A DNA stretch of 64,000 bases from Streptomyces sp. NRRL F-2664 (GCF_000719345.1 NZ_JOFX01000011.1:75790-139789), one strand, 5' to 3'; numbered from the stretch's first letter, positions 48,511 through 56,813 are shown. Notes: generated from the sequence alone by a model not told the origin. A program made the numbers and translations.

Positions 48511-48993
48511 GTGGACGTGCCGCAACTGCTCCTGGTGGGTCTGGTGCTGCTGCTCGGACTGGCCGGGGTGCTCGTTCCGGGCGTGCCGGGGACCTGGCTG
48601 GTGTGGGCGGGGCTGATGTGGTGGGCGCTGCACGAGCGGTCCGCACTGGCGTGGTCCCTGCTGGTCGCTGCGACGGCCCTGCTGTTGGTGGTCCGGGCGG
48701 TGAAATGGCAGCTGCCGCCGCGGCGGCCCCGCGGGCTTCCGGTCACCCCTCGTACGGCGGTCTTCGCGGGCGTAGGAGCCGTACTGGGCTTCGTGCTGGT
48801 CCCGGTGGTGGGGGCGGTCCCCGGCTTCGTGGGCGGGGTCTACCTCTGCGAGCGGCTCCGCCTGGGCGGGCACGGCGAGGCCTGGGCGTCGACCCGGGCG
48901 GTGATGCGGGCGGTCGGCACGAGCGTCCTGGTGGAACTGTTCGCGTGCCTGCTCGTGGTCGGGGCGTGGGTGGGCGCGGTGGCGGCGGAGTGA
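48511..48993 (+). CDS. DUF456 small membrane protein
   Basis: 160 aa, GTG start. It is an integral membrane protein with about four or five segments. The Gly-rich motif 'LLLGLAGVLVPGVPGTWLVWAGLMWWAL' and the second repeat 'AGVGAVLGFVLVPVVGAVPGFVGGVYLCE' are the duplicated DUF456 signature. The function is unknown. It is 24 bp after the LuxR-type gene. Confidence 0.82.
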   Translation: MDVPQLLLVGLVLLLGLAGVLVPGVPGTWLVWAGLMWWALHERSALAWSLLVAATALLLVVRAVKWQLPPRRPRGLPVTPRTAVFAGVGAVLGFVLVPVVGAVPGFVGGVYLCERLRLGGHGEAWASTRAVMRAVGTSVLVELFACLLVVGAWVGAVAAE

Positions 48994-49036
48994 GACCCGG
49001 GGCCCGCCCGCCGGTCAAGATCATCAAGGGTGCAGA

Positions 49037-49657
49037 ATGACCCGTATGCCCATGACGAACACTCCCAAGACGGCAACGGTCGACGATGCCCGGATGATCG
49101 GCCGCACCCTGGCCGCCGCCTTCGACGACGACCCCATGATGCGCTGGTTCTTCCCCGACGACGCCACGCGCGGAGCGGGGCTGGACCGCTACTTCAGCAC
49201 GCTGTTCACCCGGCAGTACGTCCACCACGGCGTGTGCGAGCGCACCGACGCCGCGGCCTCCTTCTGGGTGTCGCCGGAGGGGCGGGAGAAGGCCGTGCCC
49301 GACGCGGAGACCGTCCAGGAGCTGCAGGACATCCTCGGCGACCGGGCCGATCTGTTCCGCGCGGCCGTCGAGGAGGCCGCGCAGCACTCCCCGACCGAGC
49401 CGCACTGGTACCTCGCGGTGGTCGGCGCCGACCCGGCCGCCCGCGGCCAGGGGCACGGGGCGGCCCTGCTGCGCTCGGGCCTGGCCCAGGCCGATGCGGC
49501 GGGCCTGCCGGTCTACCTGGAGTCCTCCAAGCCCGACAACCTGCCCTTCTACGAGCACTTCGGCTTCAGCGTGCTCGGGGAGGCACGCCTGCCCGGGGGC
49601 GGCCCGGTCCTGTGGGCGATGCGCCGCGCCCCCGGCGCCACCCGGCCCGGAGCCTGA
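49037..49657 (+). CDS. GNAT-family N-acetyltransferase
   Basis: 206 aa, ATG 49037 after aaggg. The acetyl-CoA-binding motif A is 'LAVVGADPAARGQGHGAALLRSGLAQADAAGLPVYLESSKPDNLPFYEHFGF', typical for small-molecule acetyltransferases. The N-terminal half ('MIGRTLAAAFDDDPMMRWFFPDD') matches a widespread actinobacterial GNAT subgroup. The substrate is unknown. It is a stand-alone gene. Confidence 0.88.
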   Translation: MTRMPMTNTPKTATVDDARMIGRTLAAAFDDDPMMRWFFPDDATRGAGLDRYFSTLFTRQYVHHGVCERTDAAASFWVSPEGREKAVPDAETVQELQDILGDRADLFRAAVEEAAQHSPTEPHWYLAVVGADPAARGQGHGAALLRSGLAQADAAGLPVYLESSKPDNLPFYEHFGFSVLGEARLPGGGPVLWAMRRAPGATRPGA

Positions 49658-49809
49658 CGCCGCCGCCGCGGCGGAGGGGGTTCCCGGTGGCCCCCTCCGT
49701 CCCGGCGGACCGCCGTCCCGTCCCCGCAGGTGACCGTCCTCACGGTCGAGCGGATAGGCTCTTGCGGTACCGAGGCGATCCCAGAGCCTCCCTCCGGCGG
49801 GAGCAAAGC

Positions 49810-49989
49810 ATGAACGCACCTGTTCCGGATCCGCCCGCTCCCGGCCCTCTCCGCGAGCCGTCGGACGGCGGCGAGCCGGCCTGCCTGCTCCACCTGCTCT
49901 GCGACGCCTGCGGACGCCTCGACACCGAACGCGACCGCGACGCCCGCTGCTGCACCGCATGCGGCGCGCCGCTCCCCCGCCCGTCCTAG
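49810..49989 (+). CDS. Small Cys-rich putative zinc-ribbon protein
   Basis: 59 aa from ATG 49810, 9 nt after gggag. The second half has CDAC and CCTAC (with an upstream CLL), fitting a Cys4 zinc ribbon. The first half is Pro-rich. It is too short to assign a function; Streptomyces genomes carry many such small proteins. Supported by the good ribosome-binding site and a codon pattern like that of its neighbours. Confidence 0.55.
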   Translation: MNAPVPDPPAPGPLREPSDGGEPACLLHLLCDACGRLDTERDRDARCCTACGAPLPRPS

Positions 49990-50025
49990 GCCGGGCCGCG
50001 CCCGACGGCCGCGTCCGACGGCTTT

Positions 50026-50210
50026 TCAGACGTGTCCGGCCCTCGGACGGAGGGGGCCGGTCCAGTGGGTTCCGTCGTACGCGACGACATCGGGCACGAC
50101 CTCCAGGTCGAGCTGGTCGACGCCTGCCTTCGGGAGGTCGAACACGTAGGTCACGGTCGCGGACCGGCCGGGGCTGACGCTTCCCTCGAAGCCGGCCCCG
50201 CCCCGGCGGC
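50026..50210 (-). pseudogene. 3' remnant of a secreted/beta-sandwich-type gene
   Basis: An open frame ends at the TGA at 50026-50028 and reads back as protein-like sequence 'EGSVSPGRSATVTYVFDLPKAG' (about 40 residues before the stop) and 'LEVVPDVVAYDGTHWTGPL', resembling the C-terminal end of DUF4352-like beta-sandwich proteins. No plausible start lies upstream: the frame runs into the rsgA terminator at 50214-50247. It appears to be the tail of a gene whose 5' part was lost. The family match is a guess; the truncation is clear. Confidence 0.5.
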
Positions 50211-50213
50211 GTC

Positions 50214-50247
50214 CGTCCGCCCCCGGGCCGGGGCCCGGGGGCGGACG
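50214..50247 (-). terminator. rsgA terminator
   Basis: Perfect 16-bp stem cgtccgcccccgggcc/ggcccgggggcggacg, 50214-50229 with 50232-50247, and a 2-nt loop, 8 bp after the rsgA stop. Confidence 0.9.
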
Positions 50248-50254
50248 GTCCGGG

Positions 50255-51361
50255 TCAGATCCGGTTGCCGCGCTTGGCCGAGTAATTGGCCCGGCCCTCC
50301 GCCGACTTCAGCCGCCAGTCGCGGCGGATCTCCGACCGCAGCCGGGCGTCCGTCTTCGCCACGATCCGCTGGTTCTCCCGCAGGAGCTTGCGGTAGCTCT
50401 CCAGACGCCGTTCCGGCAGCTCCCCCGACTCCAGCGCGGCGAGCACCGCGCAGCCCGGCTCCGCCTCGTGGGCGCAGTCGTGGAAGCGGCACTGCGATGC
50501 GAAGTCCTCGATCTCGGAGAAGACCTGCCCGACGCCCGCCTCCGCGTCGAAGAGCCCGACGCCGCGCAGGCCGGGGGTGTCGATGAGGACCCCTCCGCCC
50601 GGCAGGACGAGGAGGTTGCGGGTGGTGGTGGTGTGCCGGCCCTTGCCGTCGACGTCGCGGATGGCCTGCACCTCCATGACGTCCGCGCCCAGCAGCGCGT
50701 TGGCCAGGGTGGACTTGCCGGCACCGGAGACGCCCAGCAGGACGCTGGTGCCGTCGGCGACGATCGCACCCAGCACGTCGGTGCCCTCCCCCGAGTGGGA
50801 GGAGACGGTGAGCACCTGCACGCCGGGGGCGGTGGTCTCCACGTCCTGGACCAGGTGGCCGAGGGTGACCGGGTCGGGGACGAGGTCCGCCTTGGTGAGC
50901 ACGACCAGCGGCTGCGCCCCGGACTCCCAGGCCAGGGCCAGGAAGCGCTCGATGCGCCCCAGGTCCAGTTCCACGGCGAGGGAGACGGCGATGATCGCGT
51001 GGTCGACGTTCGCGGCGAGGATCTGCCCCTCGGACCGCTGCGAGGAGGTGGAGCGTACGAAGGCGGTCCGGCGCGGCAGGTACGCCTTGACGTAGCGCGG
51101 GTTGCCGGCCGCCTCGACGGCGGCCCAGTCCCCGGTGCAGATGACGCGCAGCGGGTCGTGGGGGGTGACGAAGGCGGTGTCGGCGCGGACGATGCCGTCG
51201 GCGGTCAGGACGTCGCACTGGCCGCGGTCGACGCGTACGACGCGGCCGGGCACGCAGCCCTGTTCCGCGTACGGGGTGAACTCTGCCGCCCAGGCGTCGT
51301 CCCAGCCGAGGGGGGCGAGGGTGTGCGCGAGCGGAGCCTGCGGGAAAGCGGAGGAAGTCAA
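50255..51361 (-). CDS. rsgA: Ribosome small subunit-dependent GTPase A
   Basis: 368 aa, TTG start at 51359-51361 ('TSSAFPQAPL' follows) with gaaggg 6 nt upstream. It is a circularly permuted GTPase: the G4 motif TKAD precedes G1 GVSGAGKST and G3 DTPGLRG. An N-terminal OB fold and a C-terminal zinc finger ('CRFHDCAHEAEPGC') are present. It checks late 30S subunit maturation. The ribosome-binding site lies inside a small hairpin (accct-gtga-agggt, flanked by gggg/cccc), and a 23-codon ORF lies 76 nt upstream, so translation may be controlled. Confidence 0.93.
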   Translation of the reverse strand: MTSSAFPQAPLAHTLAPLGWDDAWAAEFTPYAEQGCVPGRVVRVDRGQCDVLTADGIVRADTAFVTPHDPLRVICTGDWAAVEAAGNPRYVKAYLPRRTAFVRSTSSQRSEGQILAANVDHAIIAVSLAVELDLGRIERFLALAWESGAQPLVVLTKADLVPDPVTLGHLVQDVETTAPGVQVLTVSSHSGEGTDVLGAIVADGTSVLLGVSGAGKSTLANALLGADVMEVQAIRDVDGKGRHTTTTRNLLVLPGGGVLIDTPGLRGVGLFDAEAGVGQVFSEIEDFASQCRFHDCAHEAEPGCAVLAALESGELPERRLESYRKLLRENQRIVAKTDARLRSEIRRDWRLKSAEGRANYSAKRGNRI

Positions 51362-51437
51362 GGGGAACCCTTCACAGGGTGGCCCCGGCTGCCGGCGCCC
51401 GCTCAGTGGCGGTGCGCGGAGAAAGAGGTGGGTGAGG

Positions 51438-51509
51438 TCAGCCGGATACCACGGAGGTCACATCGATGGTCTTCTGGATGCGGGCAGCACCCTGCGCAAT
51501 GACAGTCAT
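51438..51509 (-). CDS. Putative 23-aa upstream ORF/peptide ahead of rsgA
   Basis: ATG 51507-51509 follows ggaggt by 10 nt, a near-perfect ribosome-binding site. The peptide starts 'MTVIAQGAARIQKTIDV' and ends with a Gly. Its codons are less GC-rich at third positions than those of neighbouring genes. A longer in-frame ORF (to 51713) exists but looks non-coding. It could be a regulatory leader for rsgA or an independent small protein. Confidence 0.4.
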   Translation of the reverse strand: MTVIAQGAARIQKTIDVTSVVSG

Positions 51510-51751
51510 CAATGAACTCACCTCCGGGTCGCACGTCACCGTGATTCCGCACCGCTCGGCGGGAACGGCTCCACCGTACAAGCCCCCTCGCACCGGGGCC
51601 ACTTCTTTTTCCGCATCGGTCCTGGCCGGGGGTGAAGGCACCCCTCCGCTCCCGCGGGGGCAGCAGTCCGGGTCCGGCCCCGGGCCCGGGGTTGCTCCCG
51701 CGGGGGCCGGCAAACCGGGGCACCGCCCCGGACCCGGGTTCTCGCCCTGCC

Positions 51752-51885
51752 GGGCGAAACACGGTCACGGCGCGGCCGGGTCGCGGTGCCGGGCAGGCTC
51801 CGGGGGGCCTGCGCTGCCCCGTCGGGGTGTGGCCTGCTGGGGCGAAACACGGTCATGGCGCGGCGGAGTCGCGGTGCCGGGCAGG
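51752..51885. repeat. 46-bp direct repeat, two copies 88 bp apart
   Basis: Copies 51752-51797 and 51840-51885, both gggcgaaacacggtca-(c/t)ggcgcggc... and ending gtcgcggtgccgggcagg, with about three mismatches. Confidence 0.8.
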
Positions 51886-51886
51886 G

Positions 51887-52122
51887 GTGTCTCCTCGGCT
51901 CGGCGGGTGCCGCACCTCGCGGCCGTACTCGGCGGTGACGCCTCGTCCTGCGGGGACACCCCTGCCCGTCCCCGCTCCGGCTGCGACGAGGAGGGTTCCG
52001 TCACCGGGCCGGCTCCGCTGGAGGGCGGTGGGGTGGGGACACGGCGGAGTGTCCCCGCAGGACGAGCGCGCAACCCCCGAGCACAACCGCGATCGCTCGA
52101 ACGCGCCGAGCCGAGGAGACAC
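51887..52122. repeat. 236-bp imperfect inverted repeat element
   Basis: The arms 51887-51959 and 52049-52122 (73-74 bp) are inverted copies. The outer 18 bp (gtgtctcctcggctcggc) and inner 17 bp (tcgtcctgcggggacac) match exactly, with a more diverged middle. The 89-bp centre shows no ORF of note. Confidence 0.75.
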
Positions 52123-52219
52123 TCCGGCGGGGCACCACCCCACACAGAACCACCACCGAGCACAAGCAGCCGCGCCCCGGCGAAGCCACCCCGCACCAAA
52201 ACGACACCGACCAGCAAAT

Positions 52220-52266
52220 CCAGCCCCGCCGGCGCTTGAGGCGCGGGGTCTGGGGCAGCGCCCCAG
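52220..52266. repeat. Copy of the dispersed palindromic repeat
   Basis: ccccgccggcgcttgaggcgcgggg then tctggggcagcgcccc; same family as the copies at 16386 and 39482. Confidence 0.85.
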
Positions 52267-52400
52267 CAACCACCGACCCGCACCACAACCACCGGGCACG
52301 CGCAGCCCGACCCCGCCCCGGGGGCGCAGCCTCGGCAGCCATCGGCCGGACCGGCCACCGCGGCGGGAGCCGAGTGGCCACCCCGGCGGGAGCCGATCGG

Positions 52401-53516
52401 TCAGTGTTTGCGGAGTCGCGAGTGGTAGTCCTCGGGCGGCAGGAACTTCGACCAGCGTTCCGGGAACTCCGACGGCATGGCGTCGTCCTCGTCGTCCTCC
52501 GACTCGCCCTCCGCCATCGCCCGCCAGGCCGCGGCCCGCGCAACCAGTTGCGCGGCCTCCGCCTCCCGGATCCGTTCGTTCGCCTCGCGCGCCGCCGCCG
52601 TGGCAACCGACGGCCAGACGCGGTCGATGGCGGCGTTCACGGCCGCACCGACGAGCACCGCGAAAGCCGAGATGCCGATCCACAGCAGGACGGCGACGGG
52701 CGCGGCCAGGGAGCCGTAGATCGTCGGTCCCTCGACGGTGTTGGTGAGGTAGATCCGCAGCAGGAAGGAGCCCAGCACCCACATCGCGAGGGCGACCAGC
52801 GCGCCCGGCACGTCCTCGATCCACGGCGAGCGCACCGGCACGGACACGTGGTAGAGGGTGGTCAGGAAGGCGATGGACAGCAGGGTCACCGTCGGCCAGT
52901 ACAGGACGGCGATCACCTCGGTGCCCCACGGCACCAGCCGGACGACGGCGTCCGGCCCCACCACCATCAGCGGCAGCACGATCGCGCCGATCAGCAGGGC
53001 GATGACGTACAGCAGGAAGGCGAGCAGTCGCGTCTTGACGATGCCGCGGTGGCCGTCGAGGCCGTACATCACGGTGATGGTGTCGATGAAGACGTTGACG
53101 GCGCGGGATCCCGACCACAGGGCGAAGGCGAATCCGAGCGAGATCAGGTCGGGCCGGCCGCTGCGGGTGACGTCGTCCAGCAGGGGTTTGGCGATGTCGT
53201 TGACGCCGCGGTCGGACAGGACCGTGCCGGCCGCGCGCAGGATGTTCTCCTCGATGCTCTCGACGGTACGGGTCTGCGTCCATCCGTCGACGTAGCCGAG
53301 CAGGCCCAGCAGGCCCAGGAAGAGCGGGGGCAGCGAGAGCAGCGTGAAGAACGCCGCCTCGGCGGCCAGCCCGAGGATGCGGTACTCGATGCACGAGTTG
53401 ACGGTGTCCTTCAACAGCAGCCAGCCCATCTTCCGCTTCGATACGTTGCGGTAGAGGGCGCGGGCCCGGTGGAGCCGTCCTGGGATCCGCTCGGGTGTTT
53501 CTTTTGCTGGCTGCAC
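52401..53516 (-). CDS. YihY/BrkB-family inner membrane protein
   Basis: 371 aa, GTG start 53514-53516. It has about six membrane segments with the YihY pattern: 'EYRILGLAAEAAFFTLLSLPPLFLGLLGLLGY', 'LISLGFAFALWSGSRAVNVFIDTITVMYG', 'RLLAFLLYVIALLIGAIVLPLMV', 'ALVALAMWVLGSFLLRIYLTN' and 'IYGSLAAPVAVLLWIGISAFAVLVGAAVNAAID'. The C-terminal ~60 residues are charged and cytosolic. The molecular function of the family is unsettled. Only 17 bp separate its start from the divergent acyl-CoA dehydrogenase start, so the real start could be further inside (e.g. near Met30). Confidence 0.88.
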   Translation of the reverse strand: MQPAKETPERIPGRLHRARALYRNVSKRKMGWLLLKDTVNSCIEYRILGLAAEAAFFTLLSLPPLFLGLLGLLGYVDGWTQTRTVESIEENILRAAGTVLSDRGVNDIAKPLLDDVTRSGRPDLISLGFAFALWSGSRAVNVFIDTITVMYGLDGHRGIVKTRLLAFLLYVIALLIGAIVLPLMVVGPDAVVRLVPWGTEVIAVLYWPTVTLLSIAFLTTLYHVSVPVRSPWIEDVPGALVALAMWVLGSFLLRIYLTNTVEGPTIYGSLAAPVAVLLWIGISAFAVLVGAAVNAAIDRVWPSVATAAAREANERIREAEAAQLVARAAAWRAMAEGESEDDEDDAMPSEFPERWSKFLPPEDYHSRLRKH

Positions 53517-53533
53517 GTCCTTACGGTATCCGC

Positions 53534-55177
53534 ATGGCAGCCACCACCCACACAGTCAGCAACCAGGCCCCGCCCCTGGTGGGCCACGACGTCTACGGCG
53601 GCGACCGCGCCCTCAGCGAGGGCGTCGAGCGCCACCTGGCGGCCGCGGATCCCGAACTCCTCGGCGCGGTGCGGCAGGAGCTCACGGACCTCGGGCGCGC
53701 GGCCGGTTCCGCGCAGGCACAGGAATGGGGCGCGCAGGCGAATGAGAACCCTCCGAAACTGCGCACGCACGATCGGTACGGGAACCGGATCGACGAGGTG
53801 GAGTTCCACCCTGCGTGGCACCGGCTGCTCGGGCACGCCGTGGGCGCCGGGCTCACCGACGCCTGGGGGCGGCCGGCGGGGCACCTGCGCCGCGCCGCCG
53901 GCTTCTTCCTGTGGTCGCAGGCGGAGGCGGGCCACGGGTGCCCGATCTCGATGACGCACGCGGCCGTGCCGGCCCTGCGGGCCGATCCGTCGATCGCCGC
54001 AGAGTGGGAGCCGCGGCTCACGTCGCACATGTACGAGGAGGGGCTGCGGCCGGCGGCGCAGAAGGCGGGCGTGCTCTTCGGCATGGGGATGACCGAGAAG
54101 CAGGGCGGCAGCGACGTGCGGGCGAACACGACGAGCGCCGTGCCGCTGGACGCCGACGGCGAGTACCTGCTGACCGGGCACAAGTGGTTCTGCTCGGCGC
54201 CCATGTGCGACGGCTTCCTGGTGCTGGCGCAGGCTCCGGGCGGGCTGACGTGCTTCCTCGTGCCGCGGGTGCTGGAGGACGGCACGCGCAACGTCTTCGC
54301 GATCCAGCGGTTGAAGGACAAGCTGGGCAACAGGTCGAACGCGTCGAGCGAGGTCGAGTTCGACGGGACGTGGGCGCGGCGGGTCGGTGAGGAGGGCCGC
54401 GGGGTGCGGACCATCATCGAGATGGTCGCGGCGACCCGGCTGGACTGCGTCATCGGTTCGGCGGCGCTGATGCGCCAGGCGCTGACGCAGGCCGTCCACC
54501 ATGCGGAGCACCGCTCTGCCTTCGGAGCACGGCTCATCGACCAGCCGCTGATGCGCAACGTGCTCGCGGACCTCGCCCTGGAGTCGGAGGCCGCCACCAC
54601 CCTGACGCTGCGCCTGGCCGCCGCCAACGACGCCGCGACCGATCAGGAGAGGGCTTTCCTGCGGCTGGCCGTGCCCGCCGCGAAGTACTGGGTGACCAAG
54701 CGCTGTACGCCGATGGTGGCGGAGGCACTGGAGTGTCTGGGGGGCAACGGCTACGTCGAGGAGTCCGGGCTGCCGAGACTGCTGCGCGAATCGCCGCTGA
54801 ACTCCATCTGGGAGGGGTCGGGCAACGTCCAGGCCCTGGACGTGCTGCGCGCCCTCCAGCGGGAGCCGCAGGCGCTGAACGCCTTCCTGCAGGAGGTGGG
54901 GCTCGCCCGGGGCGCCGACCACCGGCTGGATTCGGCCATCAAGGACTTGTTGACGGATCTTGCCGATCTGGAGGGCATCGAGGCGCGGGCCCGCCGGGTC
55001 GTGGAGCGCATGGCCCTGGTGCTGCAGGGATCGCTGCTGGTCCGGTGGGCGCCGCCGGAGGTCGCGGACGCCTTCTGTGCCTCCCGGCTGGGCGGCGACT
55101 GGGGTGCGGCCTTCGGCACGCTGCCGCACAGCCTGGACCTGCGCGCGGTGGTGGAACGGGCGCGGATCGCGGGCTAG
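53534..55177 (+). CDS. AidB-like acyl-CoA dehydrogenase
   Basis: 547 aa from ATG 53534, with no evident ribosome-binding site. Family sequence: 'GMGMTEKQGGSDVRANTT' (FAD/substrate region), 'GHKWFCSAPMCDGFLVLAQ', 'IQRLKDKLGNRSNASSEVEFD', 'RSAFGARLIDQPLMRNVLADL', and 'EALECLGGNGYVEESGLPRLLRESPLNSIWEGSGNV' with the catalytic-region Glu. Its length and C-terminal extension match AidB (E. coli alkylation-response protein, isovaleryl-CoA dehydrogenase activity) rather than short acyl-CoA dehydrogenases. Its role in the alkylation response is inferred. The mRNA may be leaderless. Confidence 0.9.
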   Translation: MAATTHTVSNQAPPLVGHDVYGGDRALSEGVERHLAAADPELLGAVRQELTDLGRAAGSAQAQEWGAQANENPPKLRTHDRYGNRIDEVEFHPAWHRLLGHAVGAGLTDAWGRPAGHLRRAAGFFLWSQAEAGHGCPISMTHAAVPALRADPSIAAEWEPRLTSHMYEEGLRPAAQKAGVLFGMGMTEKQGGSDVRANTTSAVPLDADGEYLLTGHKWFCSAPMCDGFLVLAQAPGGLTCFLVPRVLEDGTRNVFAIQRLKDKLGNRSNASSEVEFDGTWARRVGEEGRGVRTIIEMVAATRLDCVIGSAALMRQALTQAVHHAEHRSAFGARLIDQPLMRNVLADLALESEAATTLTLRLAAANDAATDQERAFLRLAVPAAKYWVTKRCTPMVAEALECLGGNGYVEESGLPRLLRESPLNSIWEGSGNVQALDVLRALQREPQALNAFLQEVGLARGADHRLDSAIKDLLTDLADLEGIEARARRVVERMALVLQGSLLVRWAPPEVADAFCASRLGGDWGAAFGTLPHSLDLRAVVERARIAG

Positions 55178-55180
55178 GGA

Positions 55181-55199
55181 GGAGCCCCCGTCGGGCTCC
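55181..55199 (+). terminator. Short hairpin after the AidB-like gene
   Basis: ggagccc/gggctcc (7 bp), 55181-55187 with 55193-55199, directly after the stop codon. Confidence 0.55.
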
Positions 55200-55250
55200 C
55201 CTGCGGTCCCCAAACCGCTCCGAGCCGGGATCCGGGCCCGTCGACCGGTG

Positions 55251-55286
55251 CAGAGGTGGCGCCGCGCCGACTCGGCACCACCTCTG
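55251..55286 (+). terminator. Second hairpin after the AidB-like gene
   Basis: 14-bp stem with one mismatch, cagaggtggcgccg (55251-55264) with cggcaccacctctg (55273-55286), and an 8-nt loop. It probably ends the AidB-like transcript within the 320-bp gap before the GAF regulator. Confidence 0.7.
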
Positions 55287-55368
55287 AACCGAAGCCCCGA
55301 GGAGGAGCTGTCACGCCGCTCGGGCGACGTCCGGACATTTTCGGTCGGACAGCGGGGACTTGGCGAGA

Positions 55369-55386
55369 GTTGCATAGCGTTGCAAC
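55369..55386. promoter_or_regulatory. Candidate operator gttgca-N6-tgcaac
   Basis: Perfect 6-bp inverted half-sites (gttgca tagcgt tgcaac) 112 bp upstream of the GAF regulator start. It is a plausible binding site for that regulator's own control. Confidence 0.4.
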
Positions 55387-55497
55387 CTGTCAGTCGGCAG
55401 CCGCCCGTCCGGCCTGCCGGGGGGAGCGGCCCCCCGGCGCACCTGCGGACCGCCGGGCGGCCTGCGTCGTACGTCCTGTTCGCACGGGGAGGTTCCG

Positions 55498-56808
55498 GTG
55501 GCCGACACCACAGGCATGACGGTCGATGTGGCACGCATCTCGGCCATGCACCCGCGGGAGGCGACGCGTCTGCTGAAGGGGGTGCGGGCGGCCGCGCTGG
55601 CGGGCGACCGCCCGCCGGCCGCGCCCCGGCCGGAGATCGCGGAGTCCTGGCGCCGGATGCTGGCCGGCGGGGTGCACCCGGACCGGGACGCGCGCTCGCG
55701 GATGCTGTCGGCCGCCGAGACGGAGGAGCGGCGTCATGACTCCCCGCTGCGGGAGGTGCTGCCCGTGCTGCGGGAGGGGCTGCTGCCCGCGCTGGACGGG
55801 GCGCTCCACATCATGGTCGTCGCGGACTCGGACGGGCGGCTGCTGTGGCGGGAGGGCCACAGCTCCATCCTGCGCAAGGCGGACCGGCTCGGCTTCGGGG
55901 TCGGGGCGGACTGGGACGAGGCCGTGGTCGGCACGAACGGCGTGGGCACCGCCCTGGTGGCCCGTCGGCCGGTGCAGGTGTTCTCGGCGGAGCACTTCGT
56001 CTCCAGCCATCACGACTGGACCTGCGCGGGGGCGCCCGTACGGGATCCGCGGGACGGGCGGCTGCTGGGCGTGGTCGACGTGAGCGGGCCGCTGGCCACC
56101 ATGCATCCGGCGACGCTGGCCTGGGTCAGCTCGGTGGCCCGGCTCGCGGAACGGGAGCTGCGGATCCGGCACCTGGAGTCGCTGGAGCGGCTGCGGACGG
56201 TGGCGGCCCCGCTGCTGGCCCGGCTGTCCGGGCACGGGGTGGTCGTGGACCCGCAGGGCTGGACGGCCGCGGTGACGGGGCTGGCCCCGGTGGACCGGAT
56301 CCCGCTGCCGAAGGGCTTCGCGCCGGGCCGGGTGTGGGTGCCGCAGCTCGGCGAGTGCGTGGCGGAGCCGCTGCCCGGCGGCTGGCTGCTGCGGATCGTG
56401 CAGGACGGTACGGGCACGGCGGCGACCCGGGTCGTCCTGGACCTCAGCCGGTCCGGCTCCTGGTCGGCGACGGTGTACGGGTCGTCGGGGAGCTGGTCGC
56501 AGGAGCTGAGCCCGCGCCATGCGGAGCTGCTGTTCCTGCTGGCGGAGAGTCCGCGGGGGCGTTCGGCGGCGGAGCTGTCGGCCGATCTGTTCGGTGACCC
56601 GGCCCGTACGGTGACGGTCCGGGCGGAGCTGTCGCGGGTACGCCGGCACTTCGGGGGCGTCCTGACCCACCGGCCGTACCGCTTCGCGGAGGACGTGGAG
56701 GTGGAGCTGATCCGGCCGGAGGACCCGGCGGCGCTGCTCCCGCACTCCACCGCCCCGGCGGTGGTCCGGGCCCGCCTGGGCCGGTCGGAGCCCGGCATGG
56801 TTCCCTGA
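55498..56808 (+). CDS. GAF-domain transcriptional regulator (AcoR-like without AAA domain)
   Basis: 436 aa, GTG 55498 after ggggagg. The N-terminal helical region 'IAESWRRMLAGGVHPD' is typical of AcoR-type activators. A GAF domain follows: 'ADSDGRLLWREGHSSILRKADRLGFGVGADWDEAVVGTNGVGTAL', 'VFSAEHFVSSHHDWTCAGAPVRDPRDGRLLGVVDVSGP'. The C-terminus has a winged-helix-like region ('LSPRHAELLFLLAESPRGRSAAELSADLFGDPARTVTVRAELSRVRRHFGGVL'). In related genomes such regulators often control aldehyde or alcohol dehydrogenases; none is adjacent here. A gttgca/tgcaac dyad lies upstream. Confidence 0.85.
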   Translation: MADTTGMTVDVARISAMHPREATRLLKGVRAAALAGDRPPAAPRPEIAESWRRMLAGGVHPDRDARSRMLSAAETEERRHDSPLREVLPVLREGLLPALDGALHIMVVADSDGRLLWREGHSSILRKADRLGFGVGADWDEAVVGTNGVGTALVARRPVQVFSAEHFVSSHHDWTCAGAPVRDPRDGRLLGVVDVSGPLATMHPATLAWVSSVARLAERELRIRHLESLERLRTVAAPLLARLSGHGVVVDPQGWTAAVTGLAPVDRIPLPKGFAPGRVWVPQLGECVAEPLPGGWLLRIVQDGTGTAATRVVLDLSRSGSWSATVYGSSGSWSQELSPRHAELLFLLAESPRGRSAAELSADLFGDPARTVTVRAELSRVRRHFGGVLTHRPYRFAEDVEVELIRPEDPAALLPHSTAPAVVRARLGRSEPGMVP

Positions 56809-56813
56809 GCTGC

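Larger units (their letters stand above)
51510..52400. other. Repeat-rich intergenic island between rsgA and yihY
   Basis: About 890 bp with no credible gene. It holds a 46-bp direct repeat (51752, 51840), a 236-bp imperfect inverted repeat (51887-52122) and a copy of the dispersed repeat (52220). Short open frames across it overlap these repeats and carry low-complexity Pro/Arg/Ala sequence. Confidence 0.7.
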
